Part shown: piece after piece, positions 37,701 through 49,700 of the stretch | Layout: the number at the start of each line of letters is the position of its first letter | Position numbering within the stretch: position 1 is the stretch's first letter | Origin: Norana najaformis | Lineage: Eukaryota; Annelida; Clitellata; Crassiclitellata; Hormogastridae | DNA length: 64,000 nt | Assembly (NCBI GenBank): GCA_964023275.1 | Contig: OZ029929.1 | Span: 5,536,881 to 5,600,880 of the forward strand | Reading direction: 5' to 3' | Position numbers and translations under genes: made by a program | The notes under the pieces: generated by a model | Seen by the model: the letters and a program-made list of their open reading frames with translations, nothing else | The model's database searches: none | Told to the model about the DNA's origin: nothing

Positions 37701-40700
37701 CCAGGATCACCAAGTGACAATGGGACAACGGACAACAGTGAGTAAACAAGACAGTTTATTTTGCTTTTCTGAGGTTCCTGGTGGTGCTGTATAAATATTC
37801 ATGTTGGAATTACATTTACAATTACAACTGCTACCAGACATGTAACGACCAACAGTAAACGATCACACAAACTGCCAAGAGCTTGTTGGTACATAGGGCA
37901 ACGACCAGTGGCTTTGACATTGAGCAACTAGTATTTTGAGACACAATCTCTTGTACCAACAATTGTACAATATATTTCTTAAATGATTATCGTGTTTATG
38001 TGGATGTTTGTTTCAAAGGAGTTGAGTGCGAAGAGAAGAATCCTGTCTTAGCTTCCAACTCTTCTAGGCCAATAGCAAGAGAATTCCAGGTATATCAGTT
38101 CTCACTCGGGTAAAGAAGCAGCCAGGTGCATTAGCTGTCACGCACTGTACCTTGTTAACAGAAATCAGAATAACAATGTTATGGTGTCATTGGTAGTACT
38201 TTTTCTCTTATGTGTGGTGGTTCCTGTCTTGCAATGCTTTAAAGTTGCATCGTTTATAATAGGCAGCCCTAATTTAGAGGGACTTGGGTCCCTTTTGGGT
38301 CTGCCATTTGTATCCCAACAATCTATACAATGGTCAATATATTTATTCTTTTCTTTTGTTCTTTTGGAATCAATAAAGTTTTCATTCATTAAGAGTTTCC
38401 ACTATTTAATAAATCATGAATATAATAAGCAACCTAATTCAAGGCGTACAAACTAGTAACAACGATACAGTTAGTGACCTCATTCGAGTTCCTTGAAGTG
38501 TGAAGTTCTGTGAACCTGCTAAATGATTTTGACTGGTTTCTCTTCAATGGATGCCTTGTGCATTATGATAACGGCACTACACAAGTCATTAGTTCAGACT
38601 GTGATTGCCTTTTACACAATGTTAGCACAGAATTTTTTCTATTGTCAAGCACTTTAATTGGGTAACAGCACATGTTCACTTGCACAGCATGGAATATATT
38701 TAAAAATTCCATGCAAGCCCCTGCTTCCAGATTTTTGGCATTAGTATCATCTAAGAAGAAACAAGTTTGAAAATGTACTTGCTTACTCTACTTAAGTTTC
38801 AACAGCTTTGATATCTGTTACTTAATTAGTTAGTTAATTATCTAAACACTTAAACTAATTAGTTAGTTATCTTAATACTTAATAGTGTCTTTAAAGTATC
38901 TCTCAAAAGCTATGCTTATGCTAGGATATCATTGCCTCAGTCTTCCTTTGTTAATTGGGTTTCAGCAGTGGCAGTCGCTTACCATGCTCAGCTCGCCTGA
39001 TTACAGCAGCCTTGAAAATGAAGATCAAAAGGTCAGGCTTTAATGATTAATTAAACATTTATATCAGTCAACCAGTTAAATGTCACCGCCATCAGCAAAG
39101 CATTGTATTGCCACATAGAGACACTCGTCATATTTGATAGCGCTTGCAACCAGAACTTTTGAAGGCACTCGTAGTATAGTCAGAGCAAAACTTGACTTCT
39201 GTAATTTACTGCTGTATGGCTCTACAAAGTCCAACCTTGCCAAACTGCAACATGTCCAGAACTCGTTGGTGCAGTTGATGACAGGAACTCACAGGTTTCA
39301 TCACATCACTCCTATACTGGCAAAGCCACACTGGCTGCCTGTCAGCTCCAGAATCATTTCCAAGATAGCTCTCCTTGCATGTAAGACTCTCACCCATTCA
39401 ACCTCTTACATACAGCACTACAAGCCGACCAAATCTCTGTGATCAGCTACGCTAAACCGTTTGTCTCCCCCATACATAAGAGGCTGTTGGTCTGAATTTT
39501 TACAATGCCTTTTCAGCAATTCTGCACCAGCCATCTGGAATAGTCTCTCCCTGTTTACAGTACTTGCAACAGTATCTTGCTACACATTCGTAAAGCAGCT
39601 TAGGGATATATTTGTACCATATTGCTTTTGTTGTCTGATTGTTGTGACTTACCCACGCCTACGATTCCTTGCTCAGCTGATGGACATGTGATGTGGCTTG
39701 TTAGCAAATGCATTACTTACTTACCATTGTTATGATTTGTCATTAGATAATGGTGCTGTATAAATGTGGAATAATGATAGTGTGGGATCTATTGGTAGAG
39801 CTTGACTTAACCAATGGTTTCTATTTTGTGACCATTTATTCATGCATAGTTGTGTAGTGCCTTAAGTCGTTTGCTTTATCAATTATTAATGTCCTATACA
39901 CTTGTTCTTATGTTATGCATTATGTTACTGTATTTTTTAATGTTATGTTATCATGTTATGTTACTTTATTCTTATGTTATTCTGTGGCATGTTATGTTAT
40001 GCTATCATTGGCAAAACTTGTTCTTATTGCTATGTCATGACGTTATGTGTTATGTTACTGTATTTTAATGTTATGTTATTATGTTATGTTACTTTATTCT
40101 TATGTTATTCTGTGGCATGTTATGCTATGCTGTCAGTGACAAACTCGAATAAGCTGAAGATGATCAACAGATCCAGAAAGTCATTCATCGGCCAGAAGCA
40201 AAACATGTGATTGGGTTTTATGCTGGTGCTATATAAATCATTGCTTTGCACTGTAATACGTTTTGTTGCTGTTTTAGGAGCTCTCACAGATTCCATCCAG
40301 TATCGCTGAGGAGCAGATTGACGCATCCAGCTTCCACCAGGTGGATCAGGACACATTGGTTAGAGTTCAAGTCAGTGTGGACAGCAGTGACGACAGCGTG
40401 CAGTTCATGGGGTTCGAAAATGAAGCAGGTCCAGGAATTCTGTTACTTTCTGAAATTTCTTAAATTGGTTTGCAATGTTCTTTTGAGATATAGTATTAAA
40501 ATACAATGAGACATTTATATAGCACCTTTTAAGAAACAGCTGAACATATCGTATGCATGTATGATAACTATATTGATAATTTAAGAATATATATGGTGTT
40601 TAATAATGCTCAAGGCATCAGTCTATGGTCGCTACTGAGCAGAATCAGTGTGTAAGCCAGATTCAGTTTGAGTCCAGACAAGAGCTAAGAGGGAAATCTG

Positions 40701-43700
40701 AGAAGACATGGAACAGTCTGCAGAGAAAATGAGTCCAGGAAGAGATGAGCTTTTATTCGAGATTGATATCTATATGTAATCTGTATGTAATCTATATTTG
40801 TGCATGGATATGTATAGCTGGATATTTGTAGAAACAGATATTCAGTTTTCAGTGTTAATTTGGACCTAAAAACCGTAAAATTGAGAGATGTGGTCGGGAA
40901 ATTGCTTTGTCCATGAAGCAGAGAATTTGGATGGAATCTGAAAACGCAGGTCAGCCGACGTCTGTGTACACTAGCACAGAAATCGATACACAGAAGAAAT
41001 AATATTTAAACTTATGTGAAAAAGACAAACTGGTAGGAAAATACAAATTTTGAGATCAGAAACGATTATTTAACTGTTAAAATGATGAAATATATGTGAA
41101 TGTTACTAGAAATTTAAAATCAACACATCCACTTGACTGCCTCCATATGTAGATACATACTTGCATACATACTTTTTACGAGTACCATTTGTTCTGCTTC
41201 TGCAGTTGGCGTTCGGAGTCAGGTGAGTGGTGGGTTCGAGAGCCAGAACCTGAATCTGCACCTGACACAGTCACAAGGGGACAGCACTCCGTTGGAGTCT
41301 GGAGTTGGTTCCCCCGTGCGCCAAGTGGTAGATGCTTTCCCAGGAGCCAGTCAGATGTCTACTTGCTCTATGACTGCTTTTCCCGACCATCTTGACGAGA
41401 ACCCACCAGCAAAAGATGTAGAAGCAAGTCATAGTAACAGATTGTCACAAGTGAAACACGGAGAACCAGCAGCCACTGAAAGGTACTTAATAGCTAGTAG
41501 CTCGGTTGCTGTTTCAACCTATTACAGAATAATACTTCTAAAATTTGACCATAGTTAAGAGCTGAGCAAGAGGATAAATTATGATATGTAAGGAAGGTAG
41601 AAATGTTTTCAGATTAAGAGAGATGAAGAATTTTTGCACAAACCAAAGTAAAAACTGTACTTCTTTAAGAGTTGCTGCAAAACTGACTATTTGTAATTGG
41701 CTTTCAAACGTTTGAATATATAACTGTTCTACCTCCTAGCGGCTGACTAGCCCATGCTTAAGATTCGCACCATTGCCTGACTGTGCATGTTAACAAATTT
41801 TTAAAATAATTATTATAACACCGGAAGTTCTTGTGCTCCATCGAAGAAACACCCACAGAACGCTCTACACTTACGCGACCGCTAACTCAGGGTTGCTTCT
41901 TCACCACGGCACTTACAGACAAGATCACGAGAATCGGTGGTGCAGCTAGTCAACCTGTTTCCAGTGTGCCAGACTCGGCGCCACAGCAGCTCTAGTTGCT
42001 CCAGCAACAATAGATTTGTTTCATAATTGAAGATAATAAACATAGTAATAATAATAATGATAAATAATAATAATAATATTAATAATAATAACAACAACAA
42101 CAATAATAATAATAACAATAATAATAGTAATAATCAGAATAATATTCAGAATAATAATCAATAAGTCATAAGTTCAAGAATGAGATATTATAATAATAAT
42201 TCATTAATTAGGTCATTATTAATAATAATAATAATTTCATTTCTCAACCCTGAGGGATTATATATACCTCGGGGGAAAAAATAATAATAATATTATTATT
42301 ATTATAATAATGAGAATCTTTTCTGATTAGTTGTATGACCAACTTTTCAAGGGAACCTAATCTTAGCAAAGTAGATGGAGGCAGAATCTATAAACAAAAT
42401 TCTGTTGAACTTGATTTTAAACTTAACTTGGCACTAACCAATACTGGTTCTAGGCTGCATGAAGAACTGGGTGAAGTTGCTTGTGTCTGATTGTTTCCAT
42501 CACCAACCAGTACAGTTTTGGTAGCAGTATGCTGGAGTCCTGGAATGCACTTTGGGCCTGTGAGAAGCAAGCTTTAACACCTCCTGCCACATTAAATTAA
42601 ATAAACAGTTATTTTGGTTATATTACAAGTTAATATTTTCATGGAATTGAATATTCTAGATCTTATTCTGTTGTCTTGAAGAAGTTCACTGATAGTACAC
42701 CTGAGGTGGCACGTACAGACTTTCCCAGCTTCAGACTGGACCGTAAGTCTTTACATTGAAACTTCAGTATCACTTATTGTTTGTTTATGTGATTTATTTT
42801 TTATCCTATCACTTCTTCCCAGTCTAATGAAGCATCAATCGGCTATGTGCTTTAAGGAATGTCTACAAGTCCATACACAGTGGCTATCTCAGAGAAGCCA
42901 TGAATCTGCATGTGTCACATTGCAAATGAAGTGCCCAATCTGTCATCTACTGTGATACGCCGTTGTTCGCCATGTGACAGACATCGTAAAATAACGATGT
43001 TGAAGAATTCTGTATTTGTAAAACTGAACAGTTTAAATTGATGCTTAGTTTTTGCGCTAAGTTGCGTGGTCATTGGATTGCTGTTGCTGGGTCTGAGATT
43101 CAGCCAAACTATTGTACAACCTTATGCTCACATCTCTGAGGTCTATTTTTGATGGTGGCACATATTACAAAAAAACTGTTACTTTACCTGACTACTTTAT
43201 TTTATGTTTTCTTACTTTTTTACCTCACTTTGTGTTATCTAGCTTACTTCAGCCAATCTTAAACTTTCCTTTATTTGCTTAACTTGGGTTTAGAAGTCTT
43301 GTCCTTATCTTACCATATTTGTCTCAATGTGTATACTGCTTTGTGTGTTTATACCAATATGTACTAGCATGTAACTGTAATTGTAATTTTAAGTTCTGTC
43401 ATGCTAGTGTCTAATGCACAAGACATCATTTGACAGTGTACCCAAGCCAAACCACATTCAGATGGCGTCTTTATGGGACCTGTTGATGGCAGTGCTTTGA
43501 AAGTTGATATCTTGTTGTAGAATGTGCTTTAAAAATTGACTATTTCATGTATTCCAGGACCTTTTCTTGATTCAATGGTCGACTTGGAAAACATCAGTCG
43601 AGAGAAACTTCAGACTCCACAGCTTCAGAGAAGATTAGAAGCTGATCAGCCTTCAGTCAAGTATTAGTTCAGAATATAGTTCCAAATGCTTAATAGTTTT

Positions 43701-46700
43701 TGTTCTTTGAACTGTTGTTTTTATTCTGTCAATGAATTTCAAGTTTATGGAATAAAATATTTTGTCATCTTGAATTTGTTTTCTTGTATAATTGAGTTTT
43801 TATTTCTAGAGACAAGCTGTGCTTATAAAATAAAATTTTGTTGGGAATTTAATATTTTGTATTTAGGATTGAAGATGTTTGGATTAACACAGCTTTATGA
43901 TAATCTTATTTTTATTGTTTTATATGATATTTTTCAGTCACTATAACTTCATTTTAAGATAACTAGGAGACTTTCATGCATGCACAGAACCCAACGAACA
44001 GAAGATACTGAGCCCATTTTCATTTTATTAAAATTACAATGTTGATATTTTGAATTTTCATATATCCTGATCATCTCTTGGAAACTGCTTGTTCATGAAT
44101 GATTTCGATTGTGGATTTTCTCTTTGCAGAAATGAAAAGTGTGCTGCTGTTTCAATGGACACTGGGTTGGAAACAAGAGAGCAGAACGTCAAAAAGATGC
44201 TAAAGTTTACCAAGAAAGGAGTTGAAGAGAAGAAGAGGAAGAAGATTTTGCCCTCCAAGAAACGGGTGAGTTTGTTTGCGGCTTCTTGCAAAATTTGGAC
44301 TTGCAGATCTTCGACATTTTACGAGTTGCTGGAATGACATCCACAGTGCTGAATTTGCTGATTGTTGATCCTGCATTTATCATGGCGTGTTCTAGGGCCT
44401 GTAACAGTCTTCTGGTTAAGATTCAGTGAAAGCCTCCCATTCGGTTAACAGTAGCTGACGTCAACTACCTTATTTTGGTTTATCTTACTGTTGACTTATT
44501 TACGATTTTAGACGCTGTCAACTAAGCCTCGTGTTAAGAAGAGCATAAATAAAAGTGTCCAGAAACATGCAAAGAGAGGGAAAGGAACCCAGGCAGTGCA
44601 AAGTGGTTCCCCAGATACAATCCGTGAGTCCCTTGTTGAGGATTCACAGACCCTCGAATACCATTTCACCGCTGTGAAGAAACCTAGCGGAAATCGAGCA
44701 GATGCAAGTCCTGGCAGCAGACAAGACAATGTCACTTCAGAGGCCATATCAGTGATTTCTGAGTCACCCACGGCTGTGGCACCACCTGCTCTTTCTGCAA
44801 TTGACTCCAAGGTGAAGGTCATAGTTGAAGCTGCACCAGATCAAACCAAAGGTCTTGTGATAACTCCGGTAACAGTGAAAGAGCGACAGGCTTCAAGACA
44901 ATCATTTTTATCTTCATCGCAATCACCTTTGAATGACACTGTGTTTTCTGCGACGGAGGGGAATCAGAAACGTACGACACGTGGTTTATCAACGAATCCA
45001 GGGCAGACTGCCGTAAAGCCTGGCCCAAAACTCATCAGAAGAAGCAGCAACCAGGTCAGTTTGAGGCTTTCTATTTGAAAATTTTCTTTACTGCCCATTT
45101 ATTTGCTTTGGCTGGTTGAATGTATACTTGAATTGGCTGGCTGATATAGTAATAAGTTTATTGGTTTATTGGCTGGGTGGCTGGCTCATTTAGTGATAAG
45201 TTGATTGACTGGTTGGTTTACTGGAAGGCTCTCTGGCTAGCTGGCTACTGGGTTGACTGGCTGGTGAGCCTTTCAGCATCTTTTTATGTAATTTTTTAGG
45301 AATAATTGTTTAATCAGTGAGACAGATGGTTATCTTTGACCAGTTGATTGAGTTGGATATAAGTTAGATTTGTGCGATATGTGACCTGAAAAACAGCTAC
45401 CCTGCTGCCCTTTTTAGCTGGAGTAGAGGCTAAACTTTAAATAGCCTTCAACCCTTGTTAGGATTTGAACCTTGGGTCTCTTGATTGGCTTTCAGAATGC
45501 TATTGACTAGATGAACCATTCAGCTCTGTAATCTTAGGTGCTTTGAGAGGGTCTAAGAGGTGCTATATAAATGTCCAGATACATAATACATGTCATACAC
45601 TTGGTAGAGTGCCTGCCTGTTAATGCAGAGTGTCTGGATTTGAGCTTTTCTTCTAACAGTAAGAACCTTGTGCAAATCAACACACAATCACTTAGCTCCA
45701 TGTTTATTGTTAGAAATTGGTGTTATACAGTTATAAAAAATAATAAATAAAAATACATAAATGAAGTTTTATAAATAAGTAAAATACATAAGTCGATTCG
45801 TTTACTTTAGTCATCAAGTGTCATGCTGGGTGAAGTTCTTCATGTGACAACAACCATTAAATCCGTCGTTGAAAGGTCATCGACCTTTGTCATGGAGTTT
45901 CGGGGTGGAAGATTCGTCAAGAACACTCTTATACGCGAGGTCTGTTGATCTTCTTACTTTGAATCTGTGTAAATTTATGTTAAATTATGCACAATTGGAA
46001 TTTATGTGAATTTTCATAATTTGAACTTATGTGAATGTATTCGATATTGATATTCATATTAGTACAGTTTGTATTGTTTGTATGTATCTGAACTTTTATA
46101 GAGTGCATTTTAGGAACCCCTCAAAAGTGCTGGAACGTGGCTGTCCACATGATTTAAATAAGTGAGTCTTAGTTTGGCCTTGTCCATGGTTTGGAACAAC
46201 ATTCCTTTATCAGTCAGGTCTGCTCCATCAATCTCTTCCTTCAAGTGGTAACTCAAAACTTTTTATTTTCCTAACTCACCCATCACCTAGTTTTCCTCCT
46301 TTGCTGTCTCCCTCTGAGTGACTGACCGAGCCTCTGATTCAATTTTTTTATGTTGGCATGTTAATCTCTTATTATTCATTCATTCATATTCATTAACAAG
46401 CAAAGAGAACTATGCCTGCTAAGAGTTAATGGGAGGACTGTTCCTGAGAGAAGGGCCTCGCAAGAAAGCGTGCAATGTTGTCATGTAGGTGTGTAGCAGC
46501 GAGGAATCTGTAGATCACGACGAGATGCCGAGTGAAGCGACTGTTGACCAGACCGGGCTCCAAGAGGGATGAATGGTTCTCGTATATACGCTGGAGGCAG
46601 ATCTGGCAAGAGAGCTCTGGCCCAGGAGCAGGATCTTAAATTTGATTCTGTTTAAATAGTAAAAGGGATTGTAGTGATTAGAATGTTAGACAACCAATCC

Positions 46701-49700
46701 AGCTAAAGAAATTTCTAAAGTTCTGAATCCTTAGTATGTTGAACTATATAAATGAATACATCATTGCAAGGTAAGGCTACGAGCAGAGGAAGATGAAGCA
46801 AAGAAAGCCAAAAGTCGCTAAACTGCTGTCCACAGACACCGCTTGATTGGCTTTGTCAGGACCAAGGCGTGGACAGATCCCATTTACTTATGTAATTGAT
46901 TATGCTGTACATGGGACAGGATGACAGTCTGTGTAAGAGTCAAAGTTATGGCGATATGAAAAGACTGTCGAAAAGACACAACGAGAGAAGAATGTGAAAT
47001 TTTATATATGACTTGCTTCTGAGTGTTGACTATGCGACTAGCTTGCAATAGGATTTAGGGAGTGATTTAATCTGTCCAGAGAGATGTATCATCATCATCA
47101 TCTCCGGAGCATTGCCATGTACTATCTTTTCTGCACCCAGCCACTGGACCTCCTTAATGTTGACTCTGGCACGTGTGAGCTCATGTATCAAACAGTTCTT
47201 CATATGGCTACAGTGATGTATCCAAACGTTGGATCAGTCACTAGCAGACAGTCACTGAATCAGTCAATCAGTTTATGAATCAATCTGATTACATTTGTGT
47301 GTATATATAGCATGTTTAAGAATTTCACAGAAGTGCTCCTTACACAGCTGTCTAACTTATCTAAGCAAGAGTTTGAGTTTAAGTTAAACAAGAAATATAT
47401 GTTGAGCTCTCATAGTTCAAAATCAGTTGGTTCAGTAAGAAGTAGTCAACGAACTGTTTAATCCTTAATTGAAAGCTTTGATTTAGATATTTTTGGCACA
47501 TTTTTAGGAGGAGAAACTGTTGAGTCGGGAGGTGGATACTTATGAGGAAATTCTTAGTCCGGTTTCCACTTCCCGAAGCGTACACTCCCTGTCATCTGGA
47601 GACATGGGCGATGTCAGCTCCCTTGAGCATAAATCCTCCACCACCGATGCTACACTCACTCCAAGTCATTCGGAAAGCTCGTCTCACCTACCCAGAGGCG
47701 AAGCGAGTCTTGTCAGCAACCATGCTCGGTCTTTGGAGGCATGGAACCAGAGCAAAACAGAAATTGCAGATGTGGCTGAGGGCGGAAGAAGTTCGGCGGG
47801 CTCACAGCGGATTTCCGATGTTCTGTTTTCTGACTTGGAGTCAGAGCGTGGTAGCTTTGGAAAGAACAATCGGAGATCGTCAAGCAGTCTGTTTTCCAGT
47901 GTGGAACTGCCTCCTATTGCTCGAGAAGAGCTTGCCACCGGTCGTAAGTTATCAGATGTTTCAAAGAAATCTGATACTGTGGTTACAGACACATCTGTCA
48001 CTCTTGGCCGTAGTGACCTGCAGTCAAACCTTCGGGTTTCAAGTGCAAGTGATGACTCCCTTTTTCGACAGCCACTTCCGCCGACGTTCAAGCGACGGAG
48101 CAGTGGAAGCAGTGGAAGCGTTTCTGCATTGCCGAAAAAGGACTCTGTCCCTACTTCCGGATCGTCGAATCGGGAGTCCGAGGGTAAAGCAACAGCAAAT
48201 AACGACTCACCAAATTCCACCAATGTTCCATCTTCTGACGTTGTTGATGGAAAAAAAAGTCAACTGAGTGAAACCAGAATACCATCTGACATCAAGGAAA
48301 AAATGGAGGCTGGGAGAAGAAGTACTTCCTCAAGCATGGAGTCAGAAATTCCAGATACTTGTCTTTCTACAGAGATGGAGTCAGAAATTCCAGATACTTG
48401 TCTTTCTACAGAGGCTTGTTCAAATCATATGGAGGTTGTTGCGATCATTGCATCTGAGAACTGTTCGGCCATTGTTGGCGCCTCTGAAGCTGACCTTGGC
48501 ACCACCTCCTCTGTTGCCACCAAGATAAGCGACTCTGTCTCCACGCCTGTTGGAAAAACTCCCGGTCGAGGGTCGTCCAGAAAACATCCTGTGCCACGAA
48601 CCCCAGGCTTAGATCCAGGTACATGAAGCGCATTTCTGTATTGGTTGGTCACTTTACATTTCAGTACATTACAAGAGTTGAATTATTTTTTTTGGTAATG
48701 TTTCATAACAAATGTCACTAGTAAACATAAAAGTAATTGGCATCGTGGAATTATTCAGTGTTGCCTTAAATTTTGCTGCTCTGCAAGTGTACTTTGGTAC
48801 TGGTTCAACAGATCATTTGGTAGTTACCTTACGTGGTAGTACTGAGTTACCTTATGTGGTAGTACTGAGTTTCCTTACGTGGTAGTACGGAGTTACCTTA
48901 CATGGTAGTACTGAGTTACCTTACGTGGTAGTACTGAGTTACCTTACATGGTAGTACTGAGTTACCTTATGTGGTAGTACTGAGTTACCTTATCAATTTA
49001 TTAAGGGTTTTGTTCCTTTCTTTTAACAGAATTTTACTTAAAGCTGAGATTACGTCTCTTTGCACTCTTGTATGCTTTATCACTGATATTTTTGTACTAA
49101 TACATAAAGGTTACTCGTAAGGTATGTGTTCTTTATCAGAACATTTGACACCCTTTCCACTTGCAGGTAATGTCGTAAGCAGGCAGAAATAATTTTGGTG
49201 CTACTTCCAGTGCTACTTCCATACTTTACATTACACTTTCGATCTCTTTATCTGGTACTGACATTTTGGTATTAGTATTTGGGGTTCTTGATGGTACTTT
49301 CTGTTTTCTGCGCTTGATTGTGCTTTTCTGCTTAGGCTATTGTAGTGGTACTTTTTGTTCGTTTAATGATACTTTCAGTATCTCTGAAGTAATTTTGGGG
49401 TGCCTTTGATGGTACTCTTCTACTTTTGGTAATCGAATTGGAAAAACTTCTGTGGTGGCACAGTGTTAATGCACAATGGATGATCGCTTGACCTTTCTCT
49501 ACAGTCTTAGGTGTGGTTAACTGACTTGTTTTTTCTATTCTCAGGTGCCCTGGTATTGGCTAAGTGGAAAGACCATCATTTCTATCCAGGTGAAGTGGTC
49601 AGTTGCGAGGAACGAACAAAGTGCCGCGTTTTGTTTGATGATGGCAATCAGCTGACCGTGAAGACTGACCAAGTAATTCCAGTCGGTCTGGTTCCTGTTG

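Noticed and set aside
39134-39442. Host gene exon
   Set aside because: The residues match the C-terminus of non-LTR reverse transcriptase and the frame breaks soon after.
44596-45078. 160-codon ORF as a separate gene
   Set aside because: It is the in-frame part of 53BP1 exon 17; the acceptor at 44511 and donor at 45055 join it to neighbours.
47684-48223. 179-codon antisense ORF opposite 53BP1 exon 19
   Set aside because: A shadow of a long sense exon; no family similarity, and the sense frame has splice and homology support.
47542-48267. 241-codon plus-strand ORF overlapping exon 19 in another frame
   Set aside because: Composition shadow; the frame starting at 47508 connects with the neighbouring exons.
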